64,000 nt of DNA from Hamadaea tsunoensis DSM 44101 (GTDB taxonomy: Bacteria; Actinomycetota; Actinomycetes; Mycobacteriales; Micromonosporaceae), in assembly GCF_000428945.1 (NCBI RefSeq), contig NZ_AUAX01000008.1:310001-374000 (forward strand), given 5' to 3'. The translations under genes were made by a program, and so were the position numbers. The notes under the pieces were generated by a model that was given only the letters and a program-made list of their open reading frames with translations, ran no database searches and was not told the origin of the DNA. The first letter of the stretch is position 1, and each line of letters begins with the position of its first letter. Positions 8,201 through 16,064 of the stretch are shown in pieces.

Positions 8201-9298
8201 GTGACTGGACCGCTTTCCGGGCTGAAGGTCGTCGAGCTGGCCGGGATCGGACCCGCCCCGTTCTGCGGCATGTTCCTGGCCGACCTCGGCGCCGACGTCG
8301 TGCGCGTCGACCGCCGCCGCAGCCCCGGCATCAGCCCCGTCCCGCCCCGGCTCGACCTGCTCAACCGGGGCAAGCGCAGCATCGCGCTGGACCTCAAGGA
8401 GCCGGCCGACCTCGCCGTGGCCCTCGACCTGGCGGCCCGCGCCGACGTGCTGCTCGAAGGCTACCGCCCGGGTGTCGCCGAGCGGCTGGGCATCGGGCCG
8501 GACGCGTGCCTAGCCCGCCAACCGCGACTGGTCTACGGCCGGATGACCGGCTGGGGCCAGGACGGCCCCCGCGCGCAGACCGCCGGCCACGACATCACGT
8601 ACCTGGCCGTTTCCGGTGTGCTGCACGGGATCGGGCGCGCCGACGGGCCGCCGCAGATCCCGGTCAACCTGCTCGGCGACTTCGCGGGCGGCGCTATGTA
8701 CCTGGCCGCCGGGGTCCTGGCCGCGCTCTGGGGCGGTGGCGGCCAGGTCGTGGACGCCGCGATCGTGGACGGCGCGGCCCACCTGTCGACCATGCTCTGG
8801 GGCTTCATGGCCGGCGGCGCCTGGCGGGACCGCCGCGGGATGAACCTGCTCGACTCCGGCGCGCCCTTCTACGACGTGTACGCGACCGCCGACGGCCGGC
8901 ACATGGCGGTCGGCCCGCTCGAACCCCAGTTCTTCGCCGAGTTCATGACCCGGCTCGGACTGCCCGCCGAACCGTCCTATCTCGACCCTGCCGGGTGGCC
9001 GGTGCTGCGGTCCGCGCTGTCGACTGCTTTCGGCACGCGTACGCAGGCGGAATGGGCCGAGGTGTTCGCCGGGTCGGACGCCTGCGTCGAACCCGTGCTG
9101 CCGATGCGGTCCGCCGCGCGTGACGAGCACCTCGCCTCCCGCGGCACGTACGTCGAGCACGACGGCGTCCTGCAGCCGGCGCCGGCGCCCCGGTTCTCGG
9201 GCACGCCCGCCGCGCTGTCCCGGCCGCCCGCCGAGCCCGACGAGCACCGGGCCGAGATCCTGCACGACTGGCTCGGGATCACTCCTCCGAAATCGTGA
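8201..9298 (+). CDS. CaiB/BaiF family III CoA transferase, AMACR-like
   Basis: 365 residues from GTG 8201. The N-terminus PLSGLKVVELAGIGPAPFCG and LADLGADVVRVDR is diagnostic of family III CoA transferases. The block RMTGWGQDGP followed by AGHDITYLAVSG matches alpha-methylacyl-CoA racemases, where the His and Asp of the GHDI motif are catalytic. It probably epimerises 2-methylacyl-CoA thioesters in branched-chain lipid or sterol breakdown, although CoA transfer cannot be excluded. It ends 4 bp before the convergent DUF4241-like gene. Confidence 0.88.
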   Translation: MTGPLSGLKVVELAGIGPAPFCGMFLADLGADVVRVDRRRSPGISPVPPRLDLLNRGKRSIALDLKEPADLAVALDLAARADVLLEGYRPGVAERLGIGPDACLARQPRLVYGRMTGWGQDGPRAQTAGHDITYLAVSGVLHGIGRADGPPQIPVNLLGDFAGGAMYLAAGVLAALWGGGGQVVDAAIVDGAAHLSTMLWGFMAGGAWRDRRGMNLLDSGAPFYDVYATADGRHMAVGPLEPQFFAEFMTRLGLPAEPSYLDPAGWPVLRSALSTAFGTRTQAEWAEVFAGSDACVEPVLPMRSAARDEHLASRGTYVEHDGVLQPAPAPRFSGTPAALSRPPAEPDEHRAEILHDWLGITPPKS

Positions 9299-9302
9299 GG
9301 GG

Positions 9303-10247
9303 TCACTCCTCCGAGATCGTGATCTGTATGGCGAGCAGGTCGCCGTTCTCGGCGTACTCGGCGTGCACGGGGAAGAAGCCGTCGTCCGCCGAGGTCATCG
9401 CGAACAGCACCGACGCGCCGCCGACCTCGATCGTGGCGGCCTCGTCGGCGGAATCGCGTACGTCCTCCATCACCCGCCAGTGATGCGAATGCGGCCGGAA
9501 GTCGGCCTCGATCCCGCGGCCGTCCAGGTCACGGGCCAGTGCGGCCGCCTCCTCGACGGGCAGGTCGAGCCGGCCGAAACTGTCCTCGTCCACCGGCTCC
9601 CCGCCCACCTCCTCGGCGCCCGGTCCCCAGAACACGACGTCGGCCAGGCCGTCCAGCGACCGCGAGTGCACCCACGAGTTCAGCGCGTCCGCGTCGGCGA
9701 CGGCGAACCGGGCGTGATCGACGCCGAGGAATCCCGCGTCCTTCCAGTACGCCGCCCGCCCCGGCCGCACCTCGACCCGGATACGCAGCCAGCCCCCGTC
9801 GTCGCCGGGTATCCCGACGACCGGCGAAGGCCGATCGGTGACGAGGCCGTTCATCACCACGACCGGCACCCCGTTGACCGACAGCCGCCGATCACCCCGG
9901 GCGAGGGCCGCGCGTACGCGTTCCCGGTGCGGGACCTGCCGGTCCAGCAACCGCAGGCTCGCATCGCGACCGCGGGCGGCGCAGTGCTCCGCGAACGACC
10001 CAGTGATCTCAGCGACCCGGTCGACGGGGATGTCGAACAGCATCGTGCCGGTCTGCCGCCCGAAGGTCCGCGCCGCCATCACGGCGTCCGGCCCGACGAT
10101 CTCCAGGTCGACCGCGGCCGGGAAGTCGGCCGGCCGCTCCGCCTCGGGAGCGCGATCACCGGACCACAGCCGCAGATATCCGCCGTCGATCAGCACCAGT
10201 TCACCGGAGGGGCAGGTGATCCGCCCCAACTCCACGCCATCCGTCAC
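9303..10247 (-). CDS. DUF4241-like hypothetical protein
   Basis: 314 residues from GTG 10247; the longer frame upstream is low-complexity Gly/Arg and looks non-coding. The opening GRITCPSGELVLIDGGYL and the C-terminal TSADDGFFPVHAEYAENGDL resemble the beginning and end of DUF4241 proteins (a phosphatase-like or immunity-associated family of unknown function). The match is by eye and partial. No signal peptide or membrane segment. The upstream region holds a large inverted-repeat block (10361-10891). Confidence 0.7.
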   Translation of the reverse strand: MTDGVELGRITCPSGELVLIDGGYLRLWSGDRAPEAERPADFPAAVDLEIVGPDAVMAARTFGRQTGTMLFDIPVDRVAEITGSFAEHCAARGRDASLRLLDRQVPHRERVRAALARGDRRLSVNGVPVVVMNGLVTDRPSPVVGIPGDDGGWLRIRVEVRPGRAAYWKDAGFLGVDHARFAVADADALNSWVHSRSLDGLADVVFWGPGAEEVGGEPVDEDSFGRLDLPVEEAAALARDLDGRGIEADFRPHSHHWRVMEDVRDSADEAATIEVGGASVLFAMTSADDGFFPVHAEYAENGDLLAIQITISEE

Positions 10248-10360
10248 GCCGCCATTCTCCCGTCCCCCCTCCCCGCCCCGTCCCCGCCCCGACTCCCGTC
10301 GCCGTTCGCACTTCTTTCCTCGGCCCTTGTCGAGACTGTCCGACTCGCGCGGCGGCCTTC

Positions 10361-10891
10361 CAACGATCTTGCGCGAATGTCTCGAATTTCGTCCGGAACA
10401 CCTACAAATGCCCGAACATTCGTGCAAGATCGTCGCAACGCTCAGGGGTGGAGCGGCGGTCCAGTTCGCCCTTGTCGCGACTGTCCGAGTTGTGTACTCG
10501 GCGGCGGCGGGCACAGTGATCATTTACGGCCGAGGTGTGAAGATGCCCGCCGACCGCATGATCAATTACGGTTCTGGGGCGCGTTGACCGGCCATGGCTG
10601 CACCTGACGCGTAATCGATCATGCAGATCGAGCCGGATTCACACCTCGGCCGTAAATGATCAGGAAATCGGCAGCCGCAGCCCACCGTGCGGAAGATCGT
10701 TCCCGCATCACGGACGACAGCTGGCGCTGGGGCGGCTCAGTCAGGATCCACAGCGGCCGAGATGCAGAAGTCGCACCCTTATCCAAGATCCAAAGCGGTC
10801 CGATTTCCCAGGCTTCGCGGCGATCTTGCACGAATGTCCGGGCTATTCGGGTAATCCGGACGAAATTCGAGACATTCGCGCAAGATCGTTG
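10361..10891. repeat. Decayed long inverted repeat in a gene-free block
   Basis: A 37-bp sequence at 10361-10397 (starting CAACGATCTTGCGCGAATGT) recurs as its exact reverse complement at 10855-10891. A second perfect inverted pair, 25 bp, sits inside it: 10517-10541 (TGATCATTTACGGCCGAGGT and five more bases) and 10638-10662. A 14-bp near-perfect pair around CATGATCAATTACG lies inside that, at about 10557 and 10611. Each outer arm is itself a hairpin: GATCTTGCGCGAATGT at 10365-10380 pairs with 10416-10431 apart from one mismatch. No gene is convincing between 10248 and 10934. It could be a degenerate MITE-like element or a duplicated regulatory sequence. Confidence 0.85.
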
Positions 10892-10936
10892 GGCGGCCTG
10901 CTTATTGGGCGGCCTGCTTGTTGGGCGGCCTGCTTC
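10889..10936. repeat. Three 16-bp tandem repeats
   Basis: TTGGGCGGCCTGCTT plus one variable base, repeated three times without interruption (10889-10904, 10905-10920, 10921-10936). The first begins in the arm of the inverted repeat, and the last runs into the stop codon of the ArsR-type gene (10935-10937). Copy number may vary by slippage. Confidence 0.9.
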
Positions 10937-11927
10937 AGGATTTTCCTTCGAGGATGGCGGTCCCCAGACGAGTGACATGGTGGACCATGCGATTCCCGTC
11001 GCGACGGCTGGAGATGAGGCCGGAGTCGCGCAGGATCGTGGTGTGCTCGCTGACGGAGGCGGCCGAGATGCCGATGCGCCGGGCGAGGTCCGTGGTCGTA
11101 CGCCCCTCGGCGATCGCGGCGAGGATGGCGGCCCGGGTGGCGCCGAGCAGGGTGGCGAGGTTGCGCCGGGCGGCCCCGTCGGGCAGGCCGGCGAGCAGGT
11201 CGGGCGGGCGCTCCGAGGGGTAGACCAGGACCGGCGGCAGGTCGTCGTCGAACATGGTCATCGGGTGGTTGACGCAGAAGTAGGCGGGCACCAGCAGCAG
11301 TCCGCGTCCACCGAGGAAGATCTCCTGATCCGGGTGGCTCGGTACGCGCAGTTCCCCGTCCGAATACTCGATGTGCGGCCGGAGGCTGGCGAGCAGGCCC
11401 TCGACACCGCAGGCGGCCATGGCCCGGATGCGCAGGCGCCGATCGTGCTCGACGGCGGCGTCGACGACCCGCCGGTGCGGCACGACGGCCACGTCGTAGA
11501 AGGCGTGCATCGTGGCGGTCAGCTGCCGCAACGCGTCCGGCTCCCCGGCCGCGAGCGCGCGCATCGCGGACGGCACCCCGTATCCGAGAGCGTCGGCGAG
11601 TCGGTCGAGGTCCCGCTCGAGCGTGCCGATCGGCGTCCGGCGGATCCGCTCCAGGCCGGTCTCCAGGCGGAAGTCGGGGGTCACCGGGTTCAGGAAGTCC
11701 GGGAAGTAGCCCATCGTCGGGGTGAGCGCCGACAGCAGGCCCATCCCGCCACCCAACGGCGTCTGCCGCACGGCCGTGGCCGTCGCCCGCCGCCAGTCGG
11801 TGTACAGCAGGTCGCCGGGCTGGCCGCGGAGCATGTGCACGGCGAGGACCAGCTCCCACAACGGATCGGGAGCCGTCGCGAGGCGCGTACGCGCGATGTC
11901 GTCGCTCGTGAAGTAGATCCGCAGCAT
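10935..11927 (-). CDS. ArsR-type winged-helix regulator with N-terminal DUF5937-like domain
   Basis: 330 residues starting at ATG 11927. Residues 1 to about 235 form a soluble domain typical of actinobacterial ArsR relatives (MLRIYFTSDDIARTRLATAP opening). The C-terminal 90 residues are a winged helix: ATRAAILAAIAEGRTTTDLA, then the recognition helix region RIGISAASVSEHTTILRDSG and wing SRRDGNRMVHHVT. No metal-binding cysteine pair is visible, so the ligand is probably not a metal. It lies 5 bp downstream of the response-regulator gene and probably shares its transcript. Confidence 0.88.
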   Translation of the reverse strand: MLRIYFTSDDIARTRLATAPDPLWELVLAVHMLRGQPGDLLYTDWRRATATAVRQTPLGGGMGLLSALTPTMGYFPDFLNPVTPDFRLETGLERIRRTPIGTLERDLDRLADALGYGVPSAMRALAAGEPDALRQLTATMHAFYDVAVVPHRRVVDAAVEHDRRLRIRAMAACGVEGLLASLRPHIEYSDGELRVPSHPDQEIFLGGRGLLLVPAYFCVNHPMTMFDDDLPPVLVYPSERPPDLLAGLPDGAARRNLATLLGATRAAILAAIAEGRTTTDLARRIGISAASVSEHTTILRDSGLISSRRDGNRMVHHVTRLGTAILEGKS

Positions 11928-11932
11928 GCCGG

Positions 11933-12571
11933 CTACCGCAGGTAGGCGAGCACCGCCAGGACGCGGCGATGCTGATCGGCGTCCTGGGGCAGCTGCAGCT
12001 TCGTGAAGATGTTCGTCACGTGCTTCTCGACCGCACCGTCGCTGACCACGAGCTGCTTGGCGATCGCGGTGTTGGAGGCGCCCTCGGCCATCAGCCCCAG
12101 CACCTCCCGCTCCCGCGGCGTGAGCGACGCGATGGGATCGTTGCGGCGGCGCATCATCAGCTGGGCCACCACCTGCGGATCGAGCACCGTGGCGCCGCCC
12201 GCGACCCGGTCGAGCGCGTCCAGGAACGCGTCGACGTCGACCACGGCGTCCTTGAGCAGGTAGCCGATCGCGCCCGCGCCGTCGGCCAGCAGATCGTCGG
12301 CGTAGGCGAGCTCCACGTACTGCGACAGCACCAGGATCGGCGTACGCCCCCGGGTGCGGCGGATCTCGACGGCCGCCCGCAGGCCCTCGTCGGTGTGCGA
12401 CGGCGGCATGCGTACATCCACGACCGACAGATCCGGCTGGTGCTCGGCGACGGCGGCGACGAGTGAGGGCCCGTCCCCGACGGCCGCGACGACCTCGTGG
12501 CCGGCCTCGGCCAGCAGGCGTACGAGACCCTCGCGCAGGAGGACCCCGTCGTCGGCGACGACTATGCGCAT
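11933..12571 (-). CDS. NarL/LuxR-family response regulator
   Basis: 212 residues. The receiver domain has acidic pair D7-D8, phosphoacceptor D52 (SVVDVRMPP) and conserved K107 (YLLKDAV). The C-terminal LuxR helix-turn-helix starts at LTPREREVLGLMAEGASNTA and ends in VEKHVTNIFTKLQL. The likely partner is the HisKA_3 kinase at 13809-15059, same strand, which is normally adjacent in such pairs. Here a Fic gene on the opposite strand separates them. Confidence 0.93.
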   Translation of the reverse strand: MRIVVADDGVLLREGLVRLLAEAGHEVVAAVGDGPSLVAAVAEHQPDLSVVDVRMPPSHTDEGLRAAVEIRRTRGRTPILVLSQYVELAYADDLLADGAGAIGYLLKDAVVDVDAFLDALDRVAGGATVLDPQVVAQLMMRRRNDPIASLTPREREVLGLMAEGASNTAIAKQLVVSDGAVEKHVTNIFTKLQLPQDADQHRRVLAVLAYLR

Positions 12572-12619
12572 CGGCCAACCCTATGACACCCGTCAAACTG
12601 CAAGATCAAAATGGCGGGT

Positions 12620-12648
12620 TTGCGACAATGCCACGATCGTCGTAGCAT
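12620..12648 (+). promoter_or_regulatory. Likely sigma-70-type promoter of the Fic gene
   Basis: TTGCGA at 12620-12625 and TAGCAT at 12643-12648, separated by 17 bp. The -10 box ends 6 bp before ATG 12655, so transcription would start at or next to the start codon and give a leaderless mRNA. Pattern-based only. Confidence 0.55.
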
Positions 12649-12654
12649 CAAGGC

Positions 12655-13797
12655 ATGCTGTACGCGACGCCCACGCTCACGGCCGACGACCAGCGGGTTC
12701 TGGCCGAGATCGATGATTTCTACGCCGACTTCCACCGCTCCACGGGCGGATCGCGGGCCGGTGAGTGGCTCGGCGGCGTCCGCAAACGCCTGGTCGCCGG
12801 AGCGATCCGCGGCTCGAACACGATCGAGGGCTACACCGTCGAATTGAGCACCGCCTCCGCGATCGTCAGCGGCGCACCGGTTCCGGCGAGCGTCCCGGAA
12901 GAATCCAGAGAGGCCGTCACCGGCTACCGTGACGCGCTCACCTGGGTCATGCAGACGCCCGACATGGGCTTCTTCGTGCACAGCGAGATGGTGCTGTCCG
13001 CGCTGCACTTCATGATGACCAGGTTCTGGAAGGACAAGTCACCGGGCCGGTACCGCCGCAAGGGCATCGTCGTCACCGGTTCGGATCCACTCGTGCCGGC
13101 GTACATCGGTCCTGATGCCGACGAGGTCCCGGTCCTCATGCGCGAGCTGGCCGACTGGCTCAACGAGGGCGACCTCGACGCCCCGTTGCTCGTGCGGGCC
13201 GCGATGGCCCACCTCAACCTCGTGGCGGTCCACCCTTGGCGGGACGGGAACGGGCGTATGTCCCGATGTCTTCAGACGCTGGTCATCGCGCGGGGCGGCC
13301 GGGTGTCTCCCGAGTTCTGCTCCATTGAGGAGTGGCTGGGCCACGACATCAACACGCTCGACTACTACCGCGTCCTGCGCGAGACGAACCAGGGTTCCTA
13401 CCAGCCGCGCCTCAGCGCGGGCACGTGGGTGCGGTTCTGCCTGCGGGCCCATCACCTCCAGGCCCAGCTGGTGGGTAAGCGGCTCCGGCTCGGGCGGGAC
13501 GTATGGACGGCGGCCGAAGAGCTGGCCGTCCGGCTCGGCCTGCACGACCGTACGGTGTCCGCGCTGTACGCGGCCGCGACCGACCAGCTTCGTCGGGACA
13601 CCTACCGTGAAGCGGAGGGGCTGTCTCGGGACCAGGCCATCCGGGACATCCGGAGCCTGGAGCACGCGGGCCTGGTGGAGGCGGTCGGATACGGGACCGC
13701 TCTGTACTACGTGGCCGCCGGCGAGCTTCGACAGCTCGCCGGCGGGATCACCGCTGCGTTGACCGCCCCGCCGGTCGAGCCGTACCCGGCCGGCTGA
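12655..13797 (+). CDS. Fic-domain protein with own inhibitory motif (class II)
   Basis: 380 residues. The Fic active site is HPWRDGNGRMSR (193-204), matching HxFx(D/E)GNGRxxR with Trp for Phe; catalytic His193, Asp198 and both Arg are kept. Near the N-terminus S54-N-T-I-E58-G fits the (S/T)xxxE(G/N) inhibitory helix of class II Fic enzymes, whose Glu blocks ATP gamma-phosphate binding. A winged-helix-like C-terminal region follows (about 290-365). It probably AMPylates a protein target, or itself, on Ser/Thr/Tyr. No separate antitoxin gene is present. It sits between a response-regulator gene and its likely kinase gene. Confidence 0.92.
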   Translation: MLYATPTLTADDQRVLAEIDDFYADFHRSTGGSRAGEWLGGVRKRLVAGAIRGSNTIEGYTVELSTASAIVSGAPVPASVPEESREAVTGYRDALTWVMQTPDMGFFVHSEMVLSALHFMMTRFWKDKSPGRYRRKGIVVTGSDPLVPAYIGPDADEVPVLMRELADWLNEGDLDAPLLVRAAMAHLNLVAVHPWRDGNGRMSRCLQTLVIARGGRVSPEFCSIEEWLGHDINTLDYYRVLRETNQGSYQPRLSAGTWVRFCLRAHHLQAQLVGKRLRLGRDVWTAAEELAVRLGLHDRTVSALYAAATDQLRRDTYREAEGLSRDQAIRDIRSLEHAGLVEAVGYGTALYYVAAGELRQLAGGITAALTAPPVEPYPAG

Positions 13798-13808
13798 CGG
13801 ATGGTCGG

Positions 13809-15059
13809 TCAGGAGGCTTCGGGGACTTCGGCGATGACGACCGTCGGACCGCCCGCCGGCGAATCGACCGCGAGCTGGCCGTCGATCGCGCTGAGCCGGT
13901 CGGCGAGGCCCGCGATGCCGTGCCCCTTGGCGATGTGCGCGCCGCCGGCGCCGTCGTCGGTGACCATCAGGTAGATCTTGCCGTCGCGGCGGGTCAGGGT
14001 GATCTGGGCGGAGGTCGCGCCGCTGTGCTTGGCGACGTTGGACAGCGCCTCGGCCGCCGCGAAGTAGAGCGCGTTCTCGATCGCCGGAGCCAGCCGGCCG
14101 GGTACGTCGGCGGCGAGTTCCACCGGCACCGTCGAGCGGCTGGCCAGGGTGGTCAGCGCGGCGGGCAGGCCGCGGTCGGTGAGGATCGGCGGCGCGATCC
14201 CCCGGGACAGGGCCCGCAGCTCGTCGAGGGTCTCGCGGGCCTGGCCGAGGGCGTCGTCCAGGGTCGCCGAGGCGGCCGCCGGGTCGTCGCGCAGCTGCTT
14301 CTGCGCCCGGGAGAGCTCCATGGCCAGCCGGATCAGCCGCTGCTGCGGCCCGTCGTGGATGTCGCGCTCCAGTTTGCGCAGCGCCGTCGCCTCGGCCGAG
14401 ACCGCGGCGGCCCGGCTGGTCGTGAGGTCCTCGATCCGGCCCTGCAGCTGGGCCAGCCGGGTCAGCATCGCCTGGGCGAACGCCCCGTGCAGGGCGGCCA
14501 TGCCGCGCTGGACGGCGTACACGGTGAGGAGACCGAACACGCCGATGAAGGTGTAGAAGATCACGCGGTTGTGCTCGGTGTCGGCGCCCATCAGCTTCTC
14601 GAGCACGATGTCGTGCTGGTCCGGGCCGTACGGGATGAACCGGCCCCAGATCCAGTAGGTCAGGCCGCCGAGCGTCAGCGCCCACCACACCACCGGGAAC
14701 ACGAACGTGATGATCGCGATGGGCAGGTTGATGACCGCGTACAGCAGGTCGAGCCAGCCCTGCCCCTGCCGGATCGGGGTGGTCACCCTCCGGAACCACC
14801 CGGCTCCCTCCGGCGCCGGCCGGTAGCGCGGGCGCGGCAGCACCCGGCCCGTCAGATGCTCCAGGCGTACGCGTTCCAGATCGGCGAAGCCGCGCGCGAT
14901 GAGCAGGGTGAGCGCGAGCAGGGGGATACCGACGAAGACGACCAGGGTGCCGATGCTCGCGGCGAAGAAGGGAACGAGGATGCCGAAGCTGACCACGGCG
15001 AGCGGTAGCCCCAGGAAGCAGTACGCGAAGTCGATGCCGAGCCGGCGGATGATCGTCAT
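13809..15059 (-). CDS. Sensor histidine kinase (HisKA_3 type)
   Basis: 416 residues from ATG 15059. Hydrophobic segments near 12-56, 105-140 and 168-184 form the actinobacterial sensor membrane domain. The dimerisation/phosphotransfer helix is LERDIHDGPQQRLIRLAMEL with phospho-accepting H236. The HATPase region has N-box ALSNVAKHSGA and G-box VTDDGAGGAHIAKGHGIAGL. DGPQQR is typical of NarL-partner kinases, so the response regulator at 11933-12571 is its likely target. The stimulus is unknown. Confidence 0.93.
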   Translation of the reverse strand: MTIIRRLGIDFAYCFLGLPLAVVSFGILVPFFAASIGTLVVFVGIPLLALTLLIARGFADLERVRLEHLTGRVLPRPRYRPAPEGAGWFRRVTTPIRQGQGWLDLLYAVINLPIAIITFVFPVVWWALTLGGLTYWIWGRFIPYGPDQHDIVLEKLMGADTEHNRVIFYTFIGVFGLLTVYAVQRGMAALHGAFAQAMLTRLAQLQGRIEDLTTSRAAAVSAEATALRKLERDIHDGPQQRLIRLAMELSRAQKQLRDDPAAASATLDDALGQARETLDELRALSRGIAPPILTDRGLPAALTTLASRSTVPVELAADVPGRLAPAIENALYFAAAEALSNVAKHSGATSAQITLTRRDGKIYLMVTDDGAGGAHIAKGHGIAGLADRLSAIDGQLAVDSPAGGPTVVIAEVPEAS

Positions 15060-15173
15060 GTGCTCCACGCTAGATTTCGACGGGCCCGGACCCCATCCTG
15101 CCCGCTGGCCTCTTCGCCCTGGGGATAACCCCACCCCGGCCGGGCCGGGCCCCGACGTGCGAGGCTACCGCGT

Positions 15174-16040
15174 ATGAGTGTGACGCGCGTGCTCGTGACG
15201 GGGGCGGCCGGGCGGATCGGACGGGCGGTACTGGCCGCGCTGGCGCGGGCCGGTGTCGCCGCGCACGCGCTCGTCCTCGAGGACCCCGGCGACCTGGCCG
15301 CCGAGGCGGTCTTCGCCGGCACCGCGGCCGACCCGGATCTCGTACGCGCCGCGCTCATCGGAGTCGACGGTGTGATCCATCTCGCCGCGATCCCCGACCC
15401 GCATCACGGTACGCCGCTGGAAGTGTTCGGCGGCAACGTGACCGCCACGTTCACGGTGCTCGACGAGGCCGGCCGGGCGGGCGTACGCAACGCGGTGATC
15501 GCGAGCAGCTACAGCGCGACCGGGCTGCCCTTCGCGCGTACGCTGCTGCATCCGGCGTACCTGCCGGTCGATCCGGAGCTGCCGGACCTGGCCGAGGACC
15601 CGTACGCCCTGTCCAAGCTGACCGACGAGCTGACCGCCCGGATGGTCGCCCGCCGGTACGCCTCGACCGTCGTCGCCCTGCGCTATCCCTACATCGGGGG
15701 CTTCGCCGACCGGCTGCCCGCGTTCGCGGCGCGGATCGCCGCCGATCCGGAGCTCGGCGCCCGGGACATGTGGTCCTACCTGGAGACCCGCGACGCGGCC
15801 CGGGCCGCCCTGCTCGGTCTGGGCGTCGAGGTGCCCGGTGCGCACGTCGTCTACGTGGCCGCCCCGCGGACGATGGTCCCGTACGCGACCGCCGACCTGC
15901 TCGACCGCTTCCATCCCGGTGTCGAGCGGCGGGCGGAGCTGCCCGGGCGGACGGTGGCGATCGACCTCCAGCCGGCCCGCGACCTGCTCGGCTTCACCGC
16001 CGAGCACGAACTCGACCTGCCGCTGCTTCCCCTCCCCTAG
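15174..16040 (+). CDS. NAD(P)-dependent epimerase/dehydratase family protein
   Basis: 288 residues, extended SDR. The Rossmann motif is TGAAGRIGRAV at residues 9-19, the active site Tyr-x3-Lys is in DPYALSKLTDEL, and IASSYSATG supplies the Ser. A GxxGxxG opening and full length suggest an active enzyme on a nucleotide-sugar or related substrate. The start follows a GAGG motif 8 nt upstream. It is the second epimerase in the window and is not closely similar to the one at 1792. Substrate unknown. Confidence 0.88.
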   Translation: MSVTRVLVTGAAGRIGRAVLAALARAGVAAHALVLEDPGDLAAEAVFAGTAADPDLVRAALIGVDGVIHLAAIPDPHHGTPLEVFGGNVTATFTVLDEAGRAGVRNAVIASSYSATGLPFARTLLHPAYLPVDPELPDLAEDPYALSKLTDELTARMVARRYASTVVALRYPYIGGFADRLPAFAARIAADPELGARDMWSYLETRDAARAALLGLGVEVPGAHVVYVAAPRTMVPYATADLLDRFHPGVERRAELPGRTVAIDLQPARDLLGFTAEHELDLPLLPLP

Positions 16041-16064
16041 TACGGGCGCGGTACGCGAGCGGCG

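Noticed and set aside
10248-10934. Small genes inside the inverted-repeat block
   Set aside because: Frames there change with each repeat arm, lack ribosome sites and code for low-complexity Arg/Ser sequence.
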